A stretch of DNA of 64,000 bases from Puia dinghuensis. GTDB lineage: Bacteria > Bacteroidota > Bacteroidia > Chitinophagales > Chitinophagaceae. Positions 30,701 through 38,021 of this stretch are shown here, one piece after another (the stretch's first letter is position 1; each line of letters opens with the position of its first letter). The notes under the pieces were generated by a model that was not told the DNA's origin, did no database searches, and worked only from the letters and a program-made list of their open reading frames with translations. The position numbers and the translations under genes were made by a program. The stretch spans positions 124,001 through 188,000 of the forward strand of contig NZ_BMJC01000006.1 of NCBI RefSeq assembly GCF_014642875.1. The letters run 5' to 3'.

Positions 30701-31823
30701 GTCCAATGCCATCCGGCAGCTTGGCCGTATTCTCCTGCCAGTCGCCCAGACCTGCATGGTCATCGTTGCGCGGATACTTGTTGCCGAACCAGCCGTCATC
30801 CAGCAGGAATAGATCGACACCGAGGAGTTTTGCCTGATCAAAGAGGCTGTCCAGCTTCTTTTCATTAAAGTCGAATTGGGTCGCCTCCCAGTTGTTCAAC
30901 AGGGTATACCGGGGGCCATTTCCGTCCAATACCCGGTGATTCCTGGCCCAGCGGTGCAGGTTGCGGCTGGCCGCGCCTTTCCCTTCGTCGGAATAAGTAA
31001 AAATAAATTCGGGGGTGGTAAACCGCTTACCTGGCGCCAGCCATTCATCGGAAGCATAGGGGTTGATGCCGGAAATAACATTCAACCGGTTCTCATTGTC
31101 CATCTCGAACAGGAACTGGAAATTGCCTGACCACGCCAGCGTTGCTGCGATGAGCTCCCCGGTAGTTTCGGTAGCAGGTGCGTTGAGCGAAAGAAAGAAA
31201 GCCGGCGTCTGATACATATCGGCACGGGAACCCAGCCGGGTGTCGATGATCTTTATCCCACTGGTGAGCCTGCTCTCCTGCATCTTCATCTCTTCCGCCC
31301 AGTCGCCATGAAACTGGGTAAGCCAATAACTGTCTGCGTTAAAATGCAGCATCGAAGAGGCAAAATTATACAGATGCACCGATTTGCTTTCCGAATGCGT
31401 GATCTCCGTCCAGGTGGTAATAACGTCTTCCCGGTAGAAAGCCGAAAAGCAGAGCTCCACTGTAACTGGGTATACCGGGTCTTTTAAGGTGATGCGGGTG
31501 ATGGTATTGCCGGCGTCCACTATCTGCGTGGTTGTATTGGCCACCACAAAGTCGAGGGAAGGGTTTCCATCGGCATGGACCATCCTCATCGCCGGGGCAA
31601 ACAGGTTATGACCGCCCGCCGCCTGATAGCTTTCTATGGCTTCGGAAGCAGGCAAGCTTTCCGTCGAAGCCGGGGATAGCTTTTTTCCAAAATACGACTG
31701 ATACAATTTTTGATCGGCGCCAACGGTGAAGATAAGGCTCGAATGCTCCGTTTGGACAGCAATTTGCTTTTGTGCACACAGTGTGACAGGCCACAGTAAC
31801 AGCAATAAGAAGTAATGTTTCAT
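27789..31823 (-). CDS. Double-domain alpha-galactosidase: GH36 followed by a GH27-like module
   Basis: The 1344-residue product has a signal peptide (LWPVTLCAQ). Residues about 20-715 form a complete GH36 enzyme with NNWEATQFDF, FLLDDGWFG, FLKWDCNRMM (nucleophile Asp458) and CSGGGGRTDYG...WPSDNTD (acid/base Asp527), whose 69-residue spacing fits the family. Residues about 740-1344 form a second clan GH-D module with PTPMGWNSWG, LFVDLDAFWD, MIKIDFLGHG (Asp1111) and RRIACDAF (Asp1174), a 63-residue spacing close to GH27. Both sites therefore look intact. It probably removes alpha-D-galactosyl residues in the periplasm. It lies 10 bases after the symporter gene, which suggests that released galactose is imported by that transporter. 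Confidence 0.9.
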   Translation of the reverse strand: MKHYFLLLLLWPVTLCAQKQIAVQTEHSSLIFTVGADQKLYQSYFGKKLSPASTESLPASEAIESYQAAGGHNLFAPAMRMVHADGNPSLDFVVANTTTQIVDAGNTITRITLKDPVYPVTVELCFSAFYREDVITTWTEITHSESKSVHLYNFASSMLHFNADSYWLTQFHGDWAEEMKMQESRLTSGIKIIDTRLGSRADMYQTPAFFLSLNAPATETTGELIAATLAWSGNFQFLFEMDNENRLNVISGINPYASDEWLAPGKRFTTPEFIFTYSDEGKGAASRNLHRWARNHRVLDGNGPRYTLLNNWEATQFDFNEKKLDSLFDQAKLLGVDLFLLDDGWFGNKYPRNDDHAGLGDWQENTAKLPDGIGHLVKSANEKGVKFGIWIEPEMVNPKSELYEKHPDWILKLPNRPEDYFRNQLVLDLLNPAVQDFVYKTVDDMLTRNPGIAFLKWDCNRMMTNTYSPYAGADQSSVFIGYVQGLYAVLARLRAKYPALPMMLCSGGGGRTDYGALRYFTEFWPSDNTDAIERIFMQWGYSYFFPAKTIACHITSWGNQSLKFKTDVAMMGRMGYDLDIARLSGKDLAFSQEAVRNYKRLSGLVWQGDQYRLVDPYNNDRAVVLYADSSKDHAVVFAYNLHPPYGTNWTPVRLQGLDPRKTYVVRETNLYPGTVSHLPENNRSFTGEYLMTVGLHVSGKTAMSSEVIELTPVDTAPVTIPFGKDNKIIIEKTRGTYSVFFHGRLVIDQAYALCKGKEVYDSRNYGGLTWLAEGNVYTITHGPMQQLFYVFPGKDYFITEVQLKTDAGCNYMSPLVADHVATKGNRALFVPFDNDMWVRYNAAPMGTADFTGSEVTALYNDATRQGLVIGSLEQDTWKTGISVQGSDDTTLSALSVSNGWTDSVLTHDKIGHGTVSPVGGVCRGAKVFIGDFDDWRTGMETYAHLDSLAAPKVIFNWNRPTPMGWNSWGAIQDKLTLAKAKGVVDFFADSCKGFRNGERTLFVDLDAFWDNMTPGGVLVNASQLDTFITYCHQKGFRPGIYWTPFADWGKSDRKIEGSTHSYPETWTRQNGHVMDVDGGRAMDPTNPGTRDRIVAVLTRLKQLGFEMIKIDFLGHGALEADHFYDPTVTTGMQAFSKGMAFVDSVLGGQMLVYSAICPNIATARYVHMRRIACDAFSAIDNTEYTLNSTGYGWWQSGLYNFVDADHVVFTNAPAGMNRARLVSSLVTGTLMTGDDYSAAGKWRATARQLLQRRDVLSVVGRGKAWRPVFANTGNRGVEVFEKNEDEKVYVAVVNFENSPKDFSIPVSGMRKARGIFGGQTVQSDGGQLKVKVDGNDAEIFVKIF

Positions 31824-31833
31824 GTATGGAGAT

Positions 31834-33432
31834 TTAATGGGCGATACCCATCGGTGAAAACAAAATGAACATGGCGACCATCAGGATCAAGAGTATGGAG
31901 AAAGCCCACCACCGGTTCTTCCATGGCTGGAGAGGCACCACAGCCGTAGTAAGCATCTTAAACGGGGCATCCTTTGGCCGGAACCGGCCAATGATCAGCA
32001 TCAGCGCCACCGTCAGCACAAACAGGATGGCGAGTACATGCAGATGGTTGAGCCCGGTTGGAAAGACAAATTGTGTCAGAACATAGGAGACAATAAAAAA
32101 TATCAGCCCCACTTTGGCGGCGATGGCCGGAACCTTCTTCGTCAGCAGGCCGACTGTCATGACGGTAAATACCGGTACGCTAAAAAAGCTTGAAACCTTT
32201 TGCAGGTAAAAATAGAAGCCGCCCTGCACAAACAGGATATAGGGGGAAAAACAAACTCCCGCCACAATGACCAGCAGTTGAAAACTCTTTCCCGCCCAGA
32301 GCATCCGCCGGTCGTCAACCCGGCCCTTATAGCGCTCGGCCCAGGGCCTGTAGAGGTTGATCACGAACAGCGTTCCGAGGCTGTTGATCCCCGCATTGAA
32401 GGTGCTCAAAGCCCCGCCAAAGACAATGGCCGCGATGAAACCCGCTAACACCGGTGGCAGGATGTCACCCACCAGCCTGGGGAAAACGGCTGCCGTATTA
32501 TCAAGATGCGTGTAAAGATGCACGGCGATGAGACCGGGGACATTGAGCAGCAGCGGCGCGGTGAGCTTGCCTACACAAGCCAGCGAAATGCCCTTCTGCC
32601 CTGCCGCGAGGCTCTTCGACGCCAAAGCTTCCTGTACGATATACTGCTCCATCCCCCAGTAATAGAGATTGATCAGCAGCATTCCTGTAAACATGGTGCT
32701 CAGTGGCCATGCGTCATGTGGTCGCCCAATGGCGTTCAGGTGATCCTGGTGCGCGTGCAACAGCCGTTCGATGCCTGCAGTGACGTGCCCGCCACCAAGC
32801 CGGCGGAAGCCGAACCAGGCAATGAACACCGCCCCGGCCAGCATGCCGACCCCCTGGATAATGTCGGAAATGACAATAACCTTGAATCCGCCCAGGACGG
32901 AATACAGCGCTCCGATGAGGCCGAGAAAACAGACCAGCAGTCTTATCGCTACAAAATAAGAGAGCCCAAACTGCTGGTCGATATGAAAAATGCCGTTGAT
33001 CGCCACGGCACAGCCATACAGCACCGACGGTATCAGGTTGATCATGTAGCTCAACAGGAAGATAACGGACACCATCATCTTTGTCTGGCGGTCGAATCGC
33101 AGCTGCAGGAAATCCGGTGTAGTGACGGCGCCGATGCGCAGATAGACGGGCATCAGGAACTCGGCTACCACCAACATGGCGAAAACCGAACTCATCCCCC
33201 ATGCCATGACGGACATATTCGTCGTGTACACGAATTCATTCTCGCCAATGAATTGATTGGCGCTCATGTTGGTCAGAAAAAGCGAACACCCGATCATCCA
33301 AAAACCGAGACTCCGGTTTCCCAGGAAAAACGCGAGGGAGGTACGCCTGCTCACCTTCCTGCTCTTATAGATGGCTACTAATCCTGCGCAGGCCACAAAG
33401 GCAAGGAAGCTCAGGAAGATGGTTTTGTTCAT
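31834..33432 (-). CDS. Sodium:solute symporter family (SSS) transporter, sugar type
   Basis: The 532-residue product has about 14 hydrophobic segments and SSS-family motifs: RTSLAFFLGNRSLGFWMIG near the N-terminus, SANQFIGENEFVY, GALYSVLGGFKVIVISDIIQG and GGALSTFNAGINSL. Family members use the sodium gradient to carry sugars, amino acids or vitamins across the inner membrane. Position between the regulator gene (1 base) and the alpha-galactosidase (10 bases) points to a monosaccharide, most simply galactose, but this is inference. Confidence 0.88.
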   Translation of the reverse strand: MNKTIFLSFLAFVACAGLVAIYKSRKVSRRTSLAFFLGNRSLGFWMIGCSLFLTNMSANQFIGENEFVYTTNMSVMAWGMSSVFAMLVVAEFLMPVYLRIGAVTTPDFLQLRFDRQTKMMVSVIFLLSYMINLIPSVLYGCAVAINGIFHIDQQFGLSYFVAIRLLVCFLGLIGALYSVLGGFKVIVISDIIQGVGMLAGAVFIAWFGFRRLGGGHVTAGIERLLHAHQDHLNAIGRPHDAWPLSTMFTGMLLINLYYWGMEQYIVQEALASKSLAAGQKGISLACVGKLTAPLLLNVPGLIAVHLYTHLDNTAAVFPRLVGDILPPVLAGFIAAIVFGGALSTFNAGINSLGTLFVINLYRPWAERYKGRVDDRRMLWAGKSFQLLVIVAGVCFSPYILFVQGGFYFYLQKVSSFFSVPVFTVMTVGLLTKKVPAIAAKVGLIFFIVSYVLTQFVFPTGLNHLHVLAILFVLTVALMLIIGRFRPKDAPFKMLTTAVVPLQPWKNRWWAFSILLILMVAMFILFSPMGIAH

Positions 33433-33433
33433 G

Positions 33434-34450
33434 TTACAAAGATTGCCGCCTGATGAGGACGGTGGGGATCACCTCCTGTATCTTTTTTCTTGTCCGCACA
33501 AAATCAGCGGCCTTTTCGGCCATTTTCTTAAAGTCAGTAGAATAGGTGGTAATGCCGTTGCAAATGATCTCTTTCACCACATCGTCATTGTGAGAAAGGA
33601 TGCCCACATCCTTGCCGATCACGAATTTTTTGGAGATGCAGTCCTTGAGCATGGCCCACAGCTCAGTGTTATTGATGGTAAAATAGACCTTCCCCTTCTC
33701 AATAGAACCCGGGAGATATTCGGTGCGGATCACACCCTTGACCTTACAGTCATGGACGAATTTCTTGTAGGCATTGAGGATCTCCACCGGCGTATCCGTG
33801 GAAGGGCGATAGTAATAGACCATCTCCTTGTACCGGCCGATCACCTCTTTCAACGCAACAAAGGCCTTATACGAGGATTTCTCGAACTCCTGCACCACGT
33901 AGGAATAATCCCCCGGGATGGGTTCGTACCGGTCGACCATCAGAAACTTGTTCATCGGCAGCGTCGACAGGATACCGGCCGTGCGCTTATGCGGAATAGG
34001 CGCCACTACGTACATCCCGTATTTTCCCCTCACGGTGGAAATGATGTTCTCAAAAACGATGATATTGTTGTGGTGAAAGAACACGTCGATGTGCACATCC
34101 TTTCCGACGCGACTGCTGAATGTCTTATAGAACAACTCCTGGAAGCTGTCAAAAGCAAAGATGATCAGCGCCAGCTTCAGTGTCTGCGTGGTATCCTCGT
34201 TGGCAACATAAAATCCGATGCGGTTCTTCGACTCCACGATACCCCGGCTCATCAACTCTTTGTACCCTCGGGCGATGGTCTCCCGCGCAAACCCCAGCTC
34301 CTTCATCAGGCTGTTGACGGAAGGCAGCATATCTCCTTTGGAAAGCAATTTGTCATTGATGGCATTGATGAAGCCCATTACAAATTGTTCATGCTTGGAA
34401 AGCCCCTGAATATGCTCTAACTCCCTGATCTGTTGATAAACATCTTGCAT
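33434..34450 (-). CDS. GntR-family regulator with LacI-type sugar-sensing domain
   Basis: The 338-residue product has an N-terminal winged HTH (about residues 15-85: LLSKGDMLPSVNSLMKELGFARETIARGYKELMSRGIVES) and a C-terminal periplasmic-binding-protein-like domain (about 95-325: LALIIFAFDSFQELFYKTF, VLIRRQSL at the end). This is the fused GntR/LacI architecture used by sugar regulators of Bacteroidota. It heads the operon with the symporter and alpha-galactosidase. Matching sequences before its own gene and on the PUL 2 susC promoter suggest that it controls both and itself. Confidence 0.9.
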   Translation of the reverse strand: MQDVYQQIRELEHIQGLSKHEQFVMGFINAINDKLLSKGDMLPSVNSLMKELGFARETIARGYKELMSRGIVESKNRIGFYVANEDTTQTLKLALIIFAFDSFQELFYKTFSSRVGKDVHIDVFFHHNNIIVFENIISTVRGKYGMYVVAPIPHKRTAGILSTLPMNKFLMVDRYEPIPGDYSYVVQEFEKSSYKAFVALKEVIGRYKEMVYYYRPSTDTPVEILNAYKKFVHDCKVKGVIRTEYLPGSIEKGKVYFTINNTELWAMLKDCISKKFVIGKDVGILSHNDDVVKEIICNGITTYSTDFKKMAEKAADFVRTRKKIQEVIPTVLIRRQSL

Positions 34451-34488
34451 CGTTAGTCTTTTGGTCGAATAAAAATAAAGAAACTATT

Positions 34489-34508
34489 CTGTACTATTCT
34501 ATTCTACA
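34489..34508 (-). promoter_or_regulatory. Candidate autoregulatory operator before the GntR gene
   Basis: CTGTACTATTCTATTCTACA on the top strand lies 39 bases before the regulator start. It matches the operator-like site at 27741-27765 except for one base and a five-base insert there. A weak TATTTTTA box (minus strand, 34516-34509) sits beside it in the same arrangement as on the susC promoter. Confidence 0.6.
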
Positions 34509-34607
34509 TAAAAATATTTTTTGGGAGGGTTTTGTCAGGCAGCCAATAACATCATACTTCATTGCCGGCTGAAATATCACTTATAAAATCGTCAAACCTT
34601 TGTACAA

Positions 34608-35552
34608 ATGACACCTTACGATACTATCAAAACAGAAAGCCGCATCAAGGAATTAAAGATCGCCATTTTGCACCTCCGGCCGGAGGTTTTATCGGGCAGG
34701 CCGCCGGTGCTGTTTATCCATGGGGCGTCTTTTCCCTCATCGCTCGCCTTTGGTTTCAGGATGAGCGGTTACTCCTGGATGGACGAATTGTCGGCAAACG
34801 GGATTGAATCATTCGCCCTTGATTTTTTAGGTTATGGTAATTCCGACCGGTATCCGGAAATGTATAACAGCTCACCGGCGGGTAGTCCGGCGGGACGGGC
34901 AATGGATGCTTACAAAGACATCGACTCTGCGGTGAATGTTGTTATTGGGAAAACAGGGTTTAAAAAAATAGACCTGGTGGCTCACTCCTGGGGCGCATCG
35001 GTGGCCATGCTTTATGCATCGAGATTTCCGGAGAAGATAAACAAGCTGGTTTTATTCGCGCCAATAACGACGCGAAACGGCTCGGGGATCGCGCAGCAGA
35101 TCGGGTCGGTCTACGAAGAAATGACCCCGCAGACCCGCGTCGGCCAAATGGATGTACTTACACCTTCCGCCTTCCGGCCGTTTTTGGAAAAGGAGCTGGA
35201 CAGCAGCTGGAAACAAAACTGGCTGCAATCCGATCCGTTGGCTGCAAGAGGCGGGGGAAATGTGCGTTTCCCCGCAGGCCCGGCACAGGATGTTGAAGAC
35301 CTGCAGCATGGACAGGCCTATTACACACCCGCGTTGATAAGGGCGCCTGTTTTGATCATCCGGGGGGAATGGGACGCCTACCCATCCAACGAGGACGCCG
35401 GCCGCCTTTTTGAGCAGCTTACTAATGCTCCGTCGAAAAAATATGTAGTGGTGGAGAAGGGTTCGCATGTCCTGCATCTCGAAAAGAACCGATCGAAATT
35501 GTACCGGGAAGTGCTGAACTTTCTCTCAAAAAAAAACCGCCCCGGCTTTTAA
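34608..35552 (+). CDS. Alpha/beta hydrolase-fold protein
   Basis: The 314-residue cytoplasmic protein has the fold's oxyanion motif (PVLFIHGASF), the nucleophile elbow AHSWGAS (Ser), a candidate acid in IIRGEWDAYPS and the catalytic His in KGSHVLHLEKN. All three triad residues are visible. No signal peptide is present. It stands alone, divergent from the GntR operon, with no neighbour that suggests a substrate. It could be an esterase, lipase or haloalkane-type hydrolase; the chemistry is not predictable. Confidence 0.88.
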   Translation: MTPYDTIKTESRIKELKIAILHLRPEVLSGRPPVLFIHGASFPSSLAFGFRMSGYSWMDELSANGIESFALDFLGYGNSDRYPEMYNSSPAGSPAGRAMDAYKDIDSAVNVVIGKTGFKKIDLVAHSWGASVAMLYASRFPEKINKLVLFAPITTRNGSGIAQQIGSVYEEMTPQTRVGQMDVLTPSAFRPFLEKELDSSWKQNWLQSDPLAARGGGNVRFPAGPAQDVEDLQHGQAYYTPALIRAPVLIIRGEWDAYPSNEDAGRLFEQLTNAPSKKYVVVEKGSHVLHLEKNRSKLYREVLNFLSKKNRPGF

Positions 35553-35563
35553 CCCGGAGCGGT
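35528..35563 (-). terminator. Intrinsic terminator, best oriented leftward
   Basis: ACCGCCCCGG (35536-35545) pairs with CCGGAGCGGT (35554-35563) with one mismatch, and a run of nine A at 35528-35536 becomes a T tail on the minus strand. It overlaps the end of the hydrolase gene. The plus-strand side lacks a T run. No minus-strand gene ends just before it. The remaining gap up to 35766 holds no gene; a further hairpin on the minus strand lies near 35587-35611. Confidence 0.5.
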
Positions 35564-35754
35564 CATTTCATTGAAGCGGATTTTTCTACCCGGCCTTACG
35601 GGGCCAGTAGTTTCGAACCCGTTTCATTGCGTGAACTATTATAAAAGTAGAATTTTTTTGTCTCAAATAACCGCGTGTTTAAAAAAAATTGCCCGGGCCT
35701 GGCATTGTACTTCTCAAATAAATTCACTATATTCTTTCAAAAAGGGCAAAACTG

Positions 35755-35762
35755 TATATTTG
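35755..35762 (+). promoter_or_regulatory. -7 box before the DUF6660-like gene
   Basis: TATATTTG is a perfect TAnnTTTG match only 4 bases before the ATG at 35767, so the transcript would be leaderless or nearly so. The -33 position has only TTTC. Confidence 0.45.
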
Positions 35763-35766
35763 CCGC

Positions 35767-36096
35767 ATGAAGGTGTTGTTTTCGCTGTTGGCCTTGTACA
35801 TTCTCGTTCTCGCCGGCATCCCCTGCCAGGCGGATGACGATTGCTGTACAGCCACGATCGCAGCGGGTTCAGCGTCTTCTCAGCCTGCTAATACCCGCCG
35901 GCAGGCTGATCATCCATCTCCCTGTTCGCCCTTCTTCGCCTGCGGCTGCTGTCACGGCTTTGTGGTACCGCAAGCCCTTGTATGCCTCCCGAAAAGCCAA
36001 CCGGTGCAGCAGCTGCAGCAGGCCTTCTACAGACCCCAGCCGCTTCCCGATTTTTACGCCCCAATCTGGCAGCCGCCAAAGACCGCCCGGTCGTGA
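35767..36096 (+). CDS. Small Cys-rich exported protein, DUF6660-like
   Basis: The 109-residue product starts with a signal peptide (MKVLFSLLALYILVLAGIPC) and has clustered cysteines (DDDCCTATIA, FFACGCCHGFVV), then a Pro/Gln-rich tail. This matches the small Bacteroidota DUF6660 proteins that often precede metal-efflux genes. No function is known to me. Here the neighbour is a small barrel-like protein, so there is no contextual support for efflux. The cysteines suggest metal binding, which is inference. Confidence 0.65.
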   Translation: MKVLFSLLALYILVLAGIPCQADDDCCTATIAAGSASSQPANTRRQADHPSPCSPFFACGCCHGFVVPQALVCLPKSQPVQQLQQAFYRPQPLPDFYAPIWQPPKTARS

Positions 36097-36162
36097 TCAC
36101 CTTCGTCCGGGGGCCCCGGCCTCCTTTCATCTATTCCCGCACCTTTTTTCAATCGCATCAGC

Positions 36163-36645
36163 ATGAAACAAGCCATCGGCTTTGTCCTGGCGCTATGCCT
36201 GTCCACCACGTCGGCCAATTGTCAGGATCGTGAACCTGTTATTGGAGAACTCGGAGGATCTGTAAGTAAAAGCCTCAAAGACGGCTCTTCGGGTTATGGA
36301 CCTTCGATTGGCATTGAATTTACACCTATAAAAGAATGGTTAGAGGTTGAAATGGATGTGACCCCATTGATGGGCAGTCATTCAACGGATTGGACTTTTG
36401 ACGTCCTTTTCAAAAAACCTTTTACCATATCACGGAAAATCGAGTTTATGGCAGGTCTTGGCCCGGAGCTGTCTTACTCAAAAACAGACAATACTGTATT
36501 TGGATTAGAAATAGCAGCAGATGTTATGTACTGGCCATTCAAAAGAATTGGTTTTTTCATAGAACCAGCCTATGACATTGATTTTGCGAAGGGTAATAAC
36601 CAATCTATTGGGGTAAGCGGCGGGTTGCTTATTCCGTTTAAATAG
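36163..36645 (+). CDS. Small exported beta-rich protein, probable outer-membrane barrel
   Basis: The 160-residue product has a signal peptide (MKQAIGFVLALCLSTTSANCQ) and alternating amphipathic strands (PIIGELGGSVSKSL-like repeats, IEFMAGLGPELSYSKT, RIGFFIEPAYDIDF, IGVSGGLLIPFK). This is typical of small eight-strand barrels. I do not recognise a named family. It follows the DUF6660-like gene after 66 bases on the same strand. Its stop codon abuts the stop of the convergent porin gene with no spacer. Confidence 0.65.
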   Translation: MKQAIGFVLALCLSTTSANCQDREPVIGELGGSVSKSLKDGSSGYGPSIGIEFTPIKEWLEVEMDVTPLMGSHSTDWTFDVLFKKPFTISRKIEFMAGLGPELSYSKTDNTVFGLEIAADVMYWPFKRIGFFIEPAYDIDFAKGNNQSIGVSGGLLIPFK

Positions 36646-37992
36646 TTAGAGCTCGATGTGTCCTCTTACCGCAAATACATGGACAGGGCCGCCCCTGTCC
36701 TTATTATAGCCCGGGTTATGGACGAACTGATAGTCGAAGGACGCCCAGAATGACTTCGTGAGGCGGGCGCTGTAATAGGTCTCCAGGATCGCTTCGTGTC
36801 CATAGTTGAGGTTGCCGTCGCCGATGATAAAACCATAGCCGCCGGCTTTCAGATAAGCGCGGTGATCGGCCGAGATAGCATTCAGCAGCCCCGCTATACC
36901 GAACACATCGAAGTCTCTCTTCCAGGTGGTCCCCTTCAGGGAAAGCCCCGCAGACACCGTCTGGTCGATCTCGGTAAAAGCCCAGGTGACATGTTTACCG
37001 TCGTTCCACCCCAGTCGGGCAAAGAAACCCAGATCGCGCGTGAGTTCCTGCTCCATGTTAAGACAGACACCCGTTTTGTTGCCGCCAAAGGCATTGCCCC
37101 TGGCATTACCCTGTATCACCAACAGCAAGGCGCTGTCCCCCGTCTTCAATGCAGCCAGGCCTTGCTGGTAGGAAGGGGCCCTGGATGCAGTGTAGCTCAC
37201 CAAAAGCGAGATGCTCCCCTGATGGTTGCGCGCCATAAACTTCCGGGTGACCTCTGCCGTCTCGGAATGCGCCTTCCCAAAACGATATTCCATATCCGAA
37301 TGGTTGGCGATCACCGGCACCTCGACACTTGACACCCGCGCCTCCCATTTGGGTTGGATCAGTTCTACCACCAGCCCTGCCGTATAACCTTTTGTATTGG
37401 CGGGATAGTCCCATGCGCCGTTGCTCATGATGCCCCAATTGAGGAATTGCGTCCGCGGGTCGTGGCTATAGCTGTTCCCGTCGAAAAAATCGGACATGGA
37501 GAATTTCCCGGCGGTGATGACGAGCCTCCTGGTGGGGAGATTTCCGTCCAACTGATTGATTTCATCGTCTGCCTGTTCATAGCTGGGGTGACCCAGCGGG
37601 AACCACTGCTGAAAGTAGCCTCTGGCGACGGCTATGACGGGCGCGGGATAACCGATGCGATACGTCTCTCCATTCAACGCTCCCGCGACCCCAACGGAGT
37701 AACTCAATCCCTGGCCACCGGACAGTTCGGGGTTGAAATATAGCGCGCCGCCTCTCCACAATCGCCGGCCAAAAAATAAGGTGGTCGTTATGCTCGTAGC
37801 CCCCGTCTCCACGGTGTCAGCGAGGCTGTTCATCCCGCTATAGGCGGCTTTAAAGCCGGAATGGCTTTGGTTGACAACGGTCAGTTGAAAATGATAACTC
37901 CAATTGCTTTGATTGCTGCTATCGGGTGATTGGGCAAAGATCAACTGCGATGTTAACAATAATAAGACCAAACAAGCAAATCCTCGTGTCAT
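36646..37992 (-). CDS. OprB-family carbohydrate-selective porin
   Basis: The 448-residue product has a signal peptide (LTSQLIFAQ), an N-terminal exposed segment and a barrel with the OprB signature (VITAGKFSMSDFFDGNSYSHDPRTQFLNWGIMSNGAWDYPANTKGYT, given here in outline at about residues 155-210). It ends FAVRGHIEL. OprB porins allow diffusion of sugars or small solutes across the outer membrane. It follows mgtA after 29 bases on the same strand, so it may be co-transcribed with the magnesium genes. Whether it passes magnesium is open. Confidence 0.82.
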   Translation of the reverse strand: MTRGFACLVLLLLTSQLIFAQSPDSSNQSNWSYHFQLTVVNQSHSGFKAAYSGMNSLADTVETGATSITTTLFFGRRLWRGGALYFNPELSGGQGLSYSVGVAGALNGETYRIGYPAPVIAVARGYFQQWFPLGHPSYEQADDEINQLDGNLPTRRLVITAGKFSMSDFFDGNSYSHDPRTQFLNWGIMSNGAWDYPANTKGYTAGLVVELIQPKWEARVSSVEVPVIANHSDMEYRFGKAHSETAEVTRKFMARNHQGSISLLVSYTASRAPSYQQGLAALKTGDSALLLVIQGNARGNAFGGNKTGVCLNMEQELTRDLGFFARLGWNDGKHVTWAFTEIDQTVSAGLSLKGTTWKRDFDVFGIAGLLNAISADHRAYLKAGGYGFIIGDGNLNYGHEAILETYYSARLTKSFWASFDYQFVHNPGYNKDRGGPVHVFAVRGHIEL

Positions 37993-38021
37993 AATTAGTT
38001 AGTTTTCAGCGTTTGTCAGTT

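Noticed and set aside
35600-35640. A T-loop-like GGTTCGAAA on the minus strand suggesting a tRNA or att site
   Set aside because: The flanking bases do not pair into a five-base T stem, and no acceptor, anticodon or D arm can be formed nearby.
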